Shown in pieces: positions 13,013 through 24,455 of a DNA stretch of 64,000 nt (position 1 is its first letter; every line of letters begins with the position of its first letter). The notes beneath the pieces are model-generated. The model was given only the letters and a program-made list of their open reading frames with translations, was not told the origin of the DNA and searched no databases. Origin of the DNA: Mytilinidion resinicola (taxonomy: Eukaryota; Ascomycota; Dothideomycetes; Mytilinidiales; Mytilinidiaceae); assembly GCF_010093595.1 (NCBI RefSeq), contig NW_022985440.1:399215-463214 (forward strand), given 5' to 3'. The translations under genes and the position numbers were made by a program.

Positions 13013-14896
13013 ATTGAGAGTTCGATTGAGATTGCGTTTCTTAAAGTTCCTTGTTATATCATTGCTGGTCTCTTGGGGACAGGCGGACAGGCGTTGTGAA
13101 TTTGGCTGATGATGCATTAAAGATTTCACATTGGTCATGGTTTTGGGGCGTCTCATCATTTCTCATGTTGTTCTTCAGCCTTGGGGAACTTGGCGTTTCA
13201 TATTGACGGATCTAAGGATCTTAGATGGTATACTTTTCATGTCTGGTCGTTTCATGTCTGCGCGCGTTTGATTTATCCAAGATTGTCACTCATGACATTT
13301 TCCTTTTGCTTCCTCGAAGAGATTAATAGCACCTCACGTAATGTATATACTGGCGGTCGGATCCATTATTTCAAAAACTTACTTCGTTTCACCACTACTG
13401 TCAGATGCACATGCTGATGTTTGACAACTGCTACACCCGTAGCAGAGAACCTCATGCCCAAGGACACTGGCATTGTGGCTGTGTGGTACCCGCCACCGGT
13501 GCCACCATGCCTTGTTCCTCCAACGGTTTGCAAGGCTCTCATATGTACAAGAATGATGCCGAGAATTCCCGCTAACCCATCCCTCAAGTAGGTCGCTTGC
13601 TGCACATATCAGTCTATCTACTAAGAACTGCACCGGCGTCGCAACGTTGCATCCTCCACATCCATTTGGGCCACTGTCGTCATGGATGCTAGAGCCAGGA
13701 GCTTAGTCCTTTCGCCAAAATCAATACCTTCTAATTTTAACTGGCGTCATCGGTGCGAACCGCTAACAGAGGATTCGCAGCTGGGGTGCATGTGCCACAC
13801 CGTCCTTTACCGTTTGAGGATTGTTCTAGCGGAAAGGTGCATGCTGCGCCAATGCAGTACGGCCACTCAGGAGATTCCACAAACGGAAGCAGGTAAGGTT
13901 TAGTGCAAGGCTTGCGTCAGTGATTGATTACCACCTGATTACCTACAGGCGCTTGCTTAAAACGTGGATCAGCAAGGTTTTCGGGAGATATGCTAGCGCG
14001 CATCTTCGAGGTCTGCAACAAATATCGATAACCGCGCAATATTGGAACTCTGCAGCTGTAAGGCGGATCAGAATGCACGATCGTCTGGGATAATTGCTTG
14101 ATTCTTCCGCCCAGCACTACAGACAAGCAAGGAAGCATGGGCATTTGCAGTTCAATTTCCATGTCATCATCGTCAACAAGTCTTGCTCCCAGCCACCCGC
14201 TCTCCCGAAGAAAAGTGGAGGTGTCCGGCGCCGCGCTTACCCTAACGCTGCGCTCCTTGCTAGCTTTCCACTCATGCTAACTATATTTCTAGCGCTGACT
14301 GGGTTGGCCTCCTGGCGGCGGGCGCCGATCAGCTTGTTTCTCGGCGCTTGACACACACGACAGGGCAAGGCGGACACGAAACGCGTTAAGCGGGAATAGG
14401 GAAAAGGAGCGGGTGGAAGGGAACAAGGGGGAAAACTACGTTGGCGGCTTTGCGGAAGGCAGCAGGCGCGGAACAAGGCTCGTCCGAGCATCTCCTTCGT
14501 ATCTGCGGCGCTGATGTCGCTGCCCCTTGAAGGACGACGCGGCCACCGGTGAGTGTGACCCTGGTGTGCATTATTCGTGAGCGGAGGAGAATTGGTCCGA
14601 TTGCAGGTTGTTGGTTTTGAAGTGTTGGCAGGATTCCGGATCGATGACGAGACGAGGCTGCAGCTGTCCCCTGAGGTTAATTAAGAGTTGACGCCGTTGC
14701 GAACTAGCCGATTCCTTGGCGTGAGGAGGGCGGCGGAGCGGACTGCTTCCTAGAATTCCGCTACTTAGTCAAACTGTGGCCGGCGATAAGATTTTCCGAT
14801 TAGATTTTCCGAACGCAATGCAAACAGTGCAAACTAAATATGACATCGCGTTGATTTGCGGCCTGGTGGGCTGTTGAATGTGTGCATCGCTCCTCA
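13013..14896. other. Intergenic region downstream of the PKS, no gene seen
   Basis: About 1.9 kb without a supported gene. Short open frames on both strands (such as 13366-13605 minus and 14094-14351 plus) have no family signature and no good splice partners. The right half is GC-richer and serves as the upstream region of the prefoldin gene. Confidence 0.5.
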
Positions 14897-15771
14897 ATGG
14901 CTACTCCCGCCAAAGCACAGAGGCAAGACTGCGACCTAAGTGTACTTATAGGAGCTAACATCCTCTCAGTAGCAAAGATGCGCCGACCAACCCTCGAGGC
15001 ATCCCATATGCACCGTTCGTCGACAAGGTCGAGGACTATGTTGCCTCACGCGAGGAAGTCGAGAGCACCCTCAAGAGCTTCCAAGAGATGATCTCGTGCG
15101 TAGTCCAAAGCTAGAACGTTTGCTGGCTAAACGCTCATTGGCTGCGGTGTAGGAAATACCAGTTCATGGAGGTCAACACCCAGAGGCGCGCTGCGGGGCT
15201 CAAGGACAAAATCCCAGATATCTCGAAGACGCTTGATACGGTCCGGTTCTTGAAGACACGAAAGGTGCAGTGCTATGGGACCATATAGTCGAGGGCCTTG
15301 CTGACGGTTGGCTGCAGGCGGACTCGGATCCCCTCGAGACCACTTTCGAGTTGAACGATACGTTGTTCGCAAAGGCGCTCGTCCCGCCGACAGAGGAGGT
15401 GTATCTATGGCTTGGGGTACGTAATGATGTCCTCCTACCTTCCACTAGATGCTGGTGCTGACCATTCACATTCAGGCAAATGTCATGCTTGCCTATCCCA
15501 TCCCCGAAGCAGAAGAGCTTCTCAAGTCTAAACTTTCCGCGGCGAAATTGAGCTTAGAGAACTGTGACGAGGATCAGGATTTCCTGAGAGAGCAGATTAC
15601 GGTAGGTGCAATACAGATTATCAGTTCACAGTTAGATACTAACATCTATAATAGACGTTGGAGGTTGCCACGGCGAGAGTATACAATTGGGACGTTGCTC
15701 AGAGACGAAAGGAGCGTACAGAGCACGAAGGATCAATAGCGGGACCGAAGGCGGCATCGCCCAACGGCTAA
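14897..15771 (+). CDS. PAC10: Prefoldin subunit 3 (VBP1/Gim2 type)
   Basis: Alpha-class subunit of the hexameric prefoldin co-chaperone, which hands nascent actin and tubulin to the CCT chaperonin in the cytosol. Six exons: 14897-14922, 14970-15095, 15153-15264, 15318-15416, 15476-15601, 15655-15771. The family signature RGIPYAPFVDKVEDYV is followed by a first coiled coil (REEVESTLKSFQEM), the central beta-hairpin segment (PPTEEVYLWLGANVMLAYP) and a second coiled coil. The total is 201 aa, normal for the family. Intron 1 has a GC donor (AG/GCAAGA); no GT donor keeps the frame into the conserved part. The start is the only ATG that reaches that splice in frame. Confidence 0.93.
14923..14969 (+). 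other. GC-AG intron in the prefoldin gene
   Basis: The intron begins GCAAGACTG and ends CTCTCAG, with a GCTAAC branch point 15 nt before the acceptor. The alternative GT sites nearby (GTGTAC, GTACTT) give the wrong phase or an immediate stop. Confidence 0.75.
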
Positions 15772-15869
15772 TGAGTTTCATGGGTCCGGTCAGGCGACAG
15801 GTCTTCTATAGCACGCGGCGCTCCGAACAGCTCCACAGGTAACTACTTTCTTCTCGGATAAGCACACCA

Positions 15870-17331
15870 TCAAATGAAAGATCCCAAGAGTTCTCCAACT
15901 GCTAATCGCTTGCCTCCGCATGTTTTGACCTTCTTCCGAACATGGCCTTCAGCAACCAAATCTTTCTCAATTCTCTCCCTGTGAGGAACTTTGCGGTACC
16001 ATGTAGATTGGGAATCTTTGGACGCTTTAGATGCACTCTTTTGGGGGCTTAGGGGCCCATAGTTGATGCTGATACATGGCACTCTGCTAAGAGCGTTCTC
16101 TCCACCACTGCTCGATGGTAACTCATCCTTAGGGATCTGGCGAGAATACAGCAGGATGCCGTGGGTACCACGGATGTTGTGTTTCTGTCGCCATATTGTG
16201 TCTAGTGTCTCCGCATTCTCCTCACTAGACGACTGTTAGCAACTCGGCAATGTGAGGTCTAACCTGAAATTTTAAAGTAATCTTCGATGTAACAGAGAAG
16301 ACCGGCAACCTTGAGTGTATCGCACCCAAATGCACATTCCGAACCAGCCCAAAAGAGCTCAAATCTCGTCGAATCAAACTTGGGTACATGTGAGATGTAA
16401 ACTTACCCGACAGGCTCCCATCTATTGTGGGATGTATTGCGCGAATTGGATTGGCGCATGAGGAAATTGCTCTCAAGGTTGCATAGCGCTAAAGCAGGGA
16501 AGGGCGTTAGGTCTTTGAGGATGACAGAAGTCACTTCAAATTGTCGGAATATGAGAACTCTGAGAGTTGATAGGTAGCCATTTGCCAGGACCATACGGCA
16601 CCATCTTGAGATGAAATAATCGTTGTACACCGGATCGTCCCGGTTGCCCCCGGAAGAACGGTTGTCTTGACCTTGCAGGTTCAGTACCTCCAGTTTCGGG
16701 ATTTTCGCAATTTCAAAGAGGTCTTCCGTAGTAAATGCCAGCTCTCGGATGATAAGACGGGTGACATGGTTGAAAGATAGACTTGAGAGATGTTTACTGA
16801 GCGAGGGCAGCTCGCAAAGGTTTGTGCCTCGGGCATCAGGTATGTCGAGTTTATAGCACAAGTCAGGGACAGTCTCCGGGTGCGCTGCAACGAATGTCTC
16901 CCATGTCTCCAAGCTCCAAGTCTCGCTGAAACACCAGTGTTAGCAACTCTCGCTAGAAAATTTCCGCTTTGACTCCGACTCATTATTGACCAAGCAACAG
17001 GTAAGGGAAAGGAGAGGACTTACGAGGAAGTGATAAGATCGGCCAGCTTCGTTGCAATATGGTTAGGTATATATTCCACAGCCTCGTGATCGAACCGAGT
17101 GATATTCCAGGCCATAGAGCGCAACGCCATATCCATCAATGATGCAGCGCCAGTGCCGTTGTTCTTACGTTCGCGGGGATCGGTTTGTCTTCCTCTCCTC
17201 TTCCACATCCAATTCGGCAGCATGGAGCGAGCTTTGACGGATTTTTCATAGTATATCTGGCTCGTAGTGTCATCAACCTTGCGCGTCGGCTGAGCCATGG
17301 TCCGTTCAAGGTAGGGCTTGATTGGATGCAT
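15870..17331 (-). CDS. Leucine-rich-repeat-like protein of unknown function
   Basis: Reconstructed as four exons (17331-17024, 16925-16407, 16364-16326, 16224-15870) giving 406 aa; an internal ATG at 17298 would give 395 aa. The middle holds leucine-rich strands typical of fungal F-box/LRR proteins (HVTRLIIRELAFTTEDLF, IPKLEVLNLQG, LSTLRVLIFRQFEVTSV). The N-terminus has a basic stretch and IPNHIATKLADLIT, which may be a degenerate F-box. The C-terminal about 80 residues are basic (KVPHRERIEKDLV, HVRKKVKT). The third exon is only 39 nt and rests on phase alone, with donors GTAAGT and GTGCGA. Such proteins often act as substrate receptors of ubiquitin ligases, but no specific role can be claimed. 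Confidence 0.65.
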
Positions 17332-18160
17332 TGTCGATCTTGTCAATAGGCCGTTTTCTGCATGGACTGCAGTGGATTGAGAAGAGTTGGATATGGAAGG
17401 CGGTCGGTGGACATCAACCTATGAGATCTTGTGGAGAGTTTCTGGCTTTGAGTGTAATCTGACCTTTTTGGCAGCTCAGTTTCAATGTTAGGATAGTGGA
17501 ATTTGGGTAATGAGCGACTTGTAAGAATGAAGCTGAATCTGAGGAGTAGAGCGTGATTTCAGTACTGATTTACGCGTAGACTCAATTGGAAAAGACGATA
17601 CCGAACCATTTATTTTCCATGTAACCGCTAGTCGCTCATAGCAACGCGTCGTCGCCCTAGATGTTCTGTGCGAAGAAGCGCGCAATCACATCTGAGCTCT
17701 AAACGTGTTGCTATAGAAACAAAGCGAGACCATGTCGATTATTCTGACGTTTGAGAACTTATTGTTAGCTTGAGTCGCGCACCCGATATAGACACGAATT
17801 GCCTTCGTGATGAGAGGTGTTGTGGTCAAGGTGATGTCGCTTCGGGCAACCTTAGTTCTAAAGAAGCTGCCAAGACGTTGTCTATGGGCTCGCAAAGCCT
17901 CGCTCCATGTAAATCTTCTTAATCTTACGGCTCTCTTTGCGACCCCAATGGACAGCATAAACGCGATGAACAAGCATCCCCTCAATCCTTCATGGACACA
18001 TCGGCCTTGTTGCTAATCCGACCGAACCCTACTAGGCAGCACTTTTTGAGCTACAAGAGCTGTACCTCTTGCATGGCAAATATATAATCTTGTTCGCATT
18101 ACCTTCGACATCTCTACTCTAACCCTCACCTCTCCCAAACATAACTATCTTACAACAGCA
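17332..18160. other. Intergenic region between divergent genes
   Basis: It holds a 99-codon minus-strand open frame (17686-17985) without family features, judged accidental. The right end serves as the promoter of the plus-strand gene starting at 18161. Confidence 0.5.
18081..18088 (+). promoter_or_regulatory. TATA-box-like element of the 18161 gene
   Basis: TATATAAT lies 80 bp upstream of the ATG at 18161, followed by a pyrimidine-rich stretch (CTCTACTCTAACCCTCACCT) leading into the start. This arrangement is common for fungal core promoters. Confidence 0.45.
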
Positions 18161-18943
18161 ATGGTGGTCTTCAGGACCCATAAAGCCGAGATCCTCCCCG
18201 CTTATACAACCTGCCCCCTCTCTCTCGACGTCCTCGATACCGTCCACAAGTCCTTCGCCATTGGCGCCTTCGCACGCTTCCATCCCACCGTCGACCTATT
18301 CATCCACGACCGGCCCGACTTCCACAACAAGCCTCACCATAAGATCCGCGACACCCTCGACGCGGAGGGTCAGACCGGGCCTTTCCTGCTGCTTGAAGAG
18401 CTCACAGAAGAGCAGGACGCCGTGTGGTACATCACCAGTACCGAAGCGGCCGAAGCCGAAGCCGAAAATGGCGAGGAGAGCTTCAAACAATATGAGGGCG
18501 AGACACCGCTTCTGAGGATGTGGATTAAGGTCGCTGATGTGCCGCTTGAGCACGTCAATCTCGATATCGGGAACTCCAACATTCTGGAAGCGATGGAGTC
18601 TACAGGCCTAGAATATCCCTACGACCCGCATGCCGAACAGCTTGAAGCATTTACTCTGGGTGCTGATTTTGAAACTGATCATAGTTATATCCCGCCCGCT
18701 TTTATCATTGCGGGAGACGATGAGGTAGAGGTTAGCTATGATCTTAAAGATAGGGAGCATATCTCGCTTGGTCGGGGCCCACCGGATATGGTAGTAAGGC
18801 TGAAGGAGGAGGTTGCTGTGCGAGAGGGTCTGAAGGTTCAATGGCATCCGAGTAGTAGGAACGAAGATGGGACATGGAACCTTCAGACTGTGTATGACCC
18901 AGAAAGCGAGAAATGGCGACGACATATGCCTTTGCAGCGATAA
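18161..18943 (+). CDS. Hypothetical protein, 260 aa, single exon
   Basis: I do not recognise a family. The reading frame is uninterrupted from the ATG, which is preceded by a CAGCA context. The protein is acidic, has no signal peptide or membrane segment, and contains an EAEAENGEE acidic patch near residue 105 before PLLRMWIKVADVPLEHVNLDIG. The C-terminus is strand-rich and ends HMPLQR. It is probably a soluble cytosolic or nuclear protein. Support is codon-like composition, length, a clean intronless frame and a TATA-like element upstream. Confidence 0.75.
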   Translation: MVVFRTHKAEILPAYTTCPLSLDVLDTVHKSFAIGAFARFHPTVDLFIHDRPDFHNKPHHKIRDTLDAEGQTGPFLLLEELTEEQDAVWYITSTEAAEAEAENGEESFKQYEGETPLLRMWIKVADVPLEHVNLDIGNSNILEAMESTGLEYPYDPHAEQLEAFTLGADFETDHSYIPPAFIIAGDDEVEVSYDLKDREHISLGRGPPDMVVRLKEEVAVREGLKVQWHPSSRNEDGTWNLQTVYDPESEKWRRHMPLQR

Positions 18944-19129
18944 GTGCCAGGCATAGGTTACGGTGAGAGAACGGGCGCATATCCTAGCTTAAATTTCATG
19001 TCCTAAATTGAACTTAAATCTGAACCGAGCAGATCTCCTTTGAAAACAATCTCTGTTCGCTTCAAAACAAAATAGTATGTGGAATCTCGATGCTCCAGAA
19101 TACCCCAATGATCTCCGCAAGGACTGCTC

Positions 19130-20984
19130 CTAGATCGTAAACACAAACCTCGGACTCTCATCACCCAGCTCATTGACCTCCTCGTCAGTCATACCCGCAA
19201 TCTTCTCATCCTCCTCACCTCGCGCTCTCCGCGCGTTTGCGCGCGTAAAATAGAACCACATAAAGCCATACACAAGAGAAGCCCACGCGACCATAGCCAG
19301 CGTGATAGCGTGGCCACGAATGTACCTAGGCCCTTCTCCCGCAGGGTAAATGAACGAGGACATTATGCCGGCGGTATCTGGTGCTTTGTAATTAGCCGGG
19401 TACTCTTCCGAGTTGAACGGGGCACAGGGGATTTCGTACTTCCTATCGTCAACTGCAAGCCAGTCGCTGTAGTCCGCTTCCCGTATCGTGGGTTATTCGT
19501 AGGCAACCAAGCTAATGGCAAGCCGACTACGACGTAGAGGCCCATGGCCACTAAGAAGCATCCGGCATAGTGGACGCCGCTGGTGGTATCGGCCAGCAAC
19601 ATTGCGTAGCCGATGATTGAGATGAGTCCGAAGAGGACGGAGTACAGGCCTCGTTTTTGCTGGTGGTCGGAGAGCCGGGCGGCGAGGAGGTAGGATATAG
19701 CGCCGAGAGCGTAGCACGGAATGGTCAGGACTTGGACTATGGCGGTTGACCACTTCGGGTTGATGCCTTTGATGATGGTGGGGAGGAAGGTGGAGAAGCT
19801 TGAGTGTTTGTTAGTGAACCTACTTCGTCTGGAAGATTTTTCTTTTTAACGTTCACGTACCCGTAAAGCATGGTATCAGCTCCGAACTGCGCAAAGCAAA
19901 ATGCCCATATCTTCCAATCCTTGAGCCCTGCTTTCACGTCTTTCCAGTGGAACTTTGCGGCGGACGTCGTATATCCCTTCTGACGGAGAAACCGCAGTTT
20001 CATGAGCTCCTTCTCTGCAGGAGTGAGGAAGTAGGCGGTTTCAGGAGAATCGGGTAGAATCCACCATGTTGCAATCCCGAGAATGAAGGTAGGGATGCCC
20101 TCCAAGATCATGATCCATCTCCAACCAGATTGACCGGATAGACCGTCCATGTGCCCGATTCCGTAGCTGTTCGGCATTAGCACATGTTGTGGCTTTGTTA
20201 TAAGGGTACTTACGCCAGTAATCCGCCACAAGCTCCAGCAAGAGCAGCACTGACGAAGAGATATCCAATACGAAGCGCAAGCTCTCGTTTGACGTAGAAG
20301 AACGTCAAGTACACTGCCATTCCGGGGAATAAACCTCCCTCCACGGCGCCTAGGAATATCCGGCAAGCTATCAGTCCGCCATAGCTCTGCGTTACTCCCG
20401 TAAGAGTAGCAATGATTCCCCATGCCGTGGCAATGAAAGCTATCCACCTCGACGGTCTTAATTTCTTCAGGACCAGATTCGAAGGTAGCTCAGAGAGAAT
20501 ATATGTAACGAAGAGAATCGAGACGGCGACTTGGAACTGGTTGCCGTGGAGGCCTAGATCCTTTTCTAAGCCATATAATCTTGCATTGCCGATATTGACA
20601 CTGAGAAGCATTAGTTTCGCACCCTTGTGAAAACGGACATGAAAGACGTCTCGACACTCTTCAATTTGATGAAAGGACTACTGTGAATTAAGAGAAGATC
20701 TTGTTACGTAACCCATGGTCATGTCTGGTGAGGGCGCAGAATGGATTCAGTCACATGACAAGTCCATGGTGGGAAAAAGAAGAGCCTATGAATCGGTCTA
20801 AAGTAGACTTATTGACTTACCGATCTAAGAAGCTGAGCAAGTATAGCAGCATAACAGTCGGGATCAGATAAAGATCCAGTTTCCGCACCAGCTTCCTCTC
20901 CGCAACATGATCAATCTCCACATCTACCGCCGTCGTCACATCCCCCGACTCGAGCGGCGAAGTAGTCTTCTCGAGATCAGACAT
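19130..20984 (-). CDS. MFS transporter, anion:cation symporter (Dal5/allantoate permease) family
   Basis: Plasma-membrane proton-coupled carrier of 489 aa. Five exons: 20984-20821, 20600-20214, 20166-19861, 19798-19440, 19383-19130. All introns are GT-AG; the first is long at 220 nt. An acidic cytosolic N-terminus leads into KLVRKLDLYLIPTVMLLYLL and the first helix. The family motif FLDRVNIGNARLYGLEKDL, the FVTYILSELPSNLVLKK segment and a large central loop follow. The second helix bundle includes LAWLPTNNPRYGKRTTATGL. Dal5-clade members carry allantoate, ureidosuccinate, nicotinate, biotin, pantothenate or similar organic anions; the substrate cannot be read from sequence. The Zn2Cys6 regulator gene lies next door on the same strand, so co-regulation is possible. 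Confidence 0.92.
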
Positions 20985-21971
20985 TCTTATGACAAACCTG
21001 ATTGGCTTCAGAAATATCCAACAATAATTATCCGAAGGCTATCGAAAAGCCACAGATGGGTGCGTCTACGCCTGGGCAATGCTGAAAACGCAGAAGGGCA
21101 AACTGCAAAATATGTCGACGAGAAGATTGCACATTATGACTTAATGTCACGCAGCTTCGTTGCACGCAAATCCCAGAGGTGGGGTATCTCAATTGTTGAC
21201 TGGCGAGTATGACAGCCGTTTAACACCCATGTTGACGATCGTCTCTATGTTCGTTTCACGATGCCTTGGCGATGACGAAAATGGCTTGGTTCGATAAGCG
21301 AACTAGATAACAGCCTGCATTGCTGATGCTCAAGACATAGAGTGGGATGCTGTTTGGCAAGTAAATGTGTGGAGTGAGACACTTTTGTTAGAAAGTAGGC
21401 ACGCACCATATCTGGATATGTATCTGAAGACTTTGTGGAGCCGGTGTTAGGGCGGCGCTACCGCTAGATACACCATCGAATGTCCGGGTTAAAATATCTA
21501 ACATAGTACTAGTACAGAGAGTAGAGAGCATGACATTGAATCTCTTAGTTGCTTCAAGTTGTATAATATCCCTTGGCCCTTGGCAGATATACCCCATTCT
21601 TGGGCCCAATTATCCCGGAGGTGTTGCTTGGAAGAACTGACAAGAAACGGGGTGGCCACGATCATAATAACCAATGCGATTAATAGCCAGAAGTCTCGTG
21701 ACTTTCTAGCGTCATGATATCTCGACTTTTCACACACTCGGGGTCGATGATGAAGGCCTTGAATCATCGTAGAGCTAGGACACCCGGTCGCAGCACCTCC
21801 AGTCATTCGCCGTAAGATGTTCCTTTCAGACTGGCACTGGAATGTTTCCATGCCCACTGTCGTGGATGGCGCCAGCAGTCGAGGCAGAGAGCAGAGAAGT
21901 GGAGAGTCGTAGAGTGGATAGAGCAAAGCCAGGAAGGCCTAGAAGGCCTGGCAGTGGCAAGCTACGGTATC
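20985..21971. other. Intergenic region upstream of the transporter gene
   Basis: About 1 kb. A minus-strand open frame at 21388-21926 contains one hydrophobic stretch (FWLLIALVIMIVATPFLV) but no other supporting feature. The right 60 bp follow the stop of the regulator gene. Confidence 0.5.
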
Positions 21972-23824
21972 TCACATAGTCGGAAGGCTTGAAGCATCGA
22001 GTAGAGCGCTCCAGTCTTCAGGCATGCTAGGCACTTCCAATGCGCTGAATATGTCCACTTCGGACATGGGGCCAATGCTGAAAGCCAAATCGAACTCGTT
22101 CATTTGCTTAGGGACTTCTGGGACCTCGAATGCCAAAGACTCTCTCATCGTTTGGTGTGACAGGATCGTTGGTGGAGATAGCGTTCCTTTTGCGATGTTC
22201 TGTGTGTCTCGCACCATATGCCGATTTAGTGGCCAAATATCAGCGCATGCTCGGATCGCACCGATGCTGAGACGCAGTCGGTCTCTTCCCACTGCTAGGC
22301 GTCTGTCGTCGGGGAATAGAGCGCAGGATGCAACGTGTGCGGCAGCACATCCAGCGACAATGCACATTGTGAAAGGCGCGTGAAGTACCAACGGAGACGG
22401 GAGAGTCAGAAGCTGCGTTTGTTTCTCCAAGGCCCTAAGTACTTTCGCAGTGTTAACGTTACGTCTCTCTGGTTTTGTCTGGACCATCCCAATTGGAGGA
22501 CGGGGTAGGAAGGCAGTTTGCCATTCCTCGTTGCTCCACGCAATAGACGATGCAGGTCGGTGGATTTGCACAACAAGTATGAGAATCGTGAGGTGAGCAA
22601 AGAACATAACCTCATCAACGCTGCCGTCAGGAAGGACTGGTTCTCTCTTGCAGGCCGGAAGTAATGAGCTCCACGCAGAGAGTCTGGCATCGGTATGCAC
22701 TGTTATCTCTTCCCACGAAGCTTGAAAGTCTCCGAAATTTCTCAAGAGCTCAGAAACAATGCGGATACCATCTATAAGATATGTAAATGACGAGAAGACG
22801 ACTTCAACCTCATCTAACTCTCTCATATCGTATTCCGCGAGAGTCTTTGGCGGAGGAATCACCTTATTAGGCTTAGCAATCACGGCCAATGAAAGGCAGG
22901 ACCTATACGTACCCCAGATTCGTATTCGATCTCTTCGCAAGGGAGAGCAACAGAAACCGCGGGAAGGTCTCTGAGAGTGAAAGATACGATTCTTTTGACG
23001 ATCGCGTAGTGCTGGTCTGTGACGTACAAAGTCCAGAAAGTCCTTCTCCAGCTTTCCTCGAGAACGGGACTTCCTTCTCCATACTGGCTTGCAAATTCGC
23101 GAGTATTCATACCCAAAGCTAAAGCTAAGCGGATTGCGGTTTCGAGATCAGTTGAGGCCTCGGCCCATTGACTGCAGTAATGATTGGAGATCGTGAAGAG
23201 GAGAAGTGCCTGGACACGAAACGGCGTCTTGTCATGCTCACTGGCCGCCAGTGCCTTTTCGGCCTTCTCTCTATACAGTTCCGAAGTTGTCCATGGTGCA
23301 TATCGAGATCCGATATATTGTACAACCGTTTCTAGGACTTTCATGTCCTGCGCTCCGGATTGAAGTCTTTGAGTAAAGAAGCGTTGAGGCAATAGAAAAG
23401 GATGACCCGCATGAAAATACTCAAAGTACAGTTGGACTAGTCTGTCGGAGCTGACGGCAAAGGTGAGCTCGGTTGAGTCGATAGATATCGAATCGTACAA
23501 CCCCAGGGACGGGGCGCCGGAATGCTCCAACTGATCGCTTCTATCCCCGCTCGACGACGATGTGCAGGACTTGGGGGTCTGATTGGATGTCGCGGACTGC
23601 TCATGCTGCTGCTGCTGCTGCTGCGCCAGTCTCCTCCGTGCAAGGGCAGCTTTGTCGAGTCCTCCTCTCCGGGACTTTGCGTACTCACAATCCTTGCCAT
23701 CTCGCCTACACCGATTGCAAGTTGGTGTAGTCGCGTCGCACTTCACATGGCGCGCCCTGCACTGGATACACGCAAGGTTGACTCTATCGATCGGCTTCGC
23801 ACTCGAGCTCGGAGGAGTACTCAT
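21972..23824 (-). CDS. Zn2Cys6 fungal-type transcription factor with MHR (Fungal_trans) domain
   Basis: Two exons (23824-22913 and 22862-21972, intron 50 nt) give 600 aa. The N-terminal binuclear zinc cluster has the exact C-X2-C-X6-C-X6-C-X2-C-X6-C spacing (Cys19, 22, 29, 36, 39, 46), followed by a basic linker (RRGGLDKAALARRRLAQ) and a poly-Gln run. A Ser/Thr-rich linker leads to the middle homology region, with typical segments LVQLYFEYFHAGHPFLLP, RVQALLLFTISNHYCSQW and AIRLALALGMNTREFA and an SWRRTFWTLYVTDQ motif. The C-terminus is acidic and ends SSLPTM. It is expected to bind CGG-type sites in the nucleus. The target is unknown; the adjacent MFS gene is a candidate, and the PKS is 9 kb away. 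Confidence 0.93.
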
Positions 23825-24455
23825 CGTCGACAACGCTCGGGGGCATCAATGGGCCAGGACAACATCTGGAGTCGTGATGAAAGAAAGTGTGGGTTTCAGC
23901 AGATCGGAGGCTCGCTGCCTGGAACGCCGCTCAGGGCATCGCCTTGCACCGATACACGCTTGACCGTATGCGGAATAAATGCTTCCAGCCCTCTTGCAAG
24001 GCTGAAGGCTGAGAGCTTTCACATCCTGGCCAGGCACGGACGGTGCAGACGAACATGTCAAACACAGGACATTCGTTTGAGCATGAGCATCTAAGTCATG
24101 AACTAAAGCATAGGCAGCATGATTGGCTGGACGTGATGACGGACTTCAACACCACGACCCTGCACCAAGTCCGACGTCCGTCGGCCACCGATCAATCATG
24201 TTTTCCTCGAAGCATCAAAAACATGGCTTCCCTGTACGAATCCATAACTCGGATGTGTTTCAAAACGCCCAAACCCCTCGGGAAAAGAAAATCCAGCTAT
24301 CACCACGTCACATACGTCTTTGGCACCGAACGCCTCGAGTACAAGAGCACCTCCAAACTGTCACATAAGCAGCCCGCCAACCGCCCAAAGTCCGACGGGT
24401 TTCGCCCAGCTTCAAGGACTATAGTGTCTTGCCCCGAGAGCTCCTCAGCATCGCA

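Noticed and set aside
15870..17331. LRR-like gene as a pseudogene
   Set aside because: At first the third and fourth exons seemed out of frame. Using donor GTGCGA at 16325 restores a continuous 406-codon model, so no lesion is needed.
21388..21926. Minus-strand open frame with one hydrophobic segment
   Set aside because: One chance hydrophobic stretch only; no conserved motif, no convincing start and no homologue recognised.
21972..23824. Zn2Cys6 gene as a Cmr1-type melanin regulator
   Set aside because: Cmr1 proteins carry C2H2 zinc fingers before the Zn2Cys6 cluster and are longer. This protein has only the N-terminal binuclear cluster and an MHR domain.
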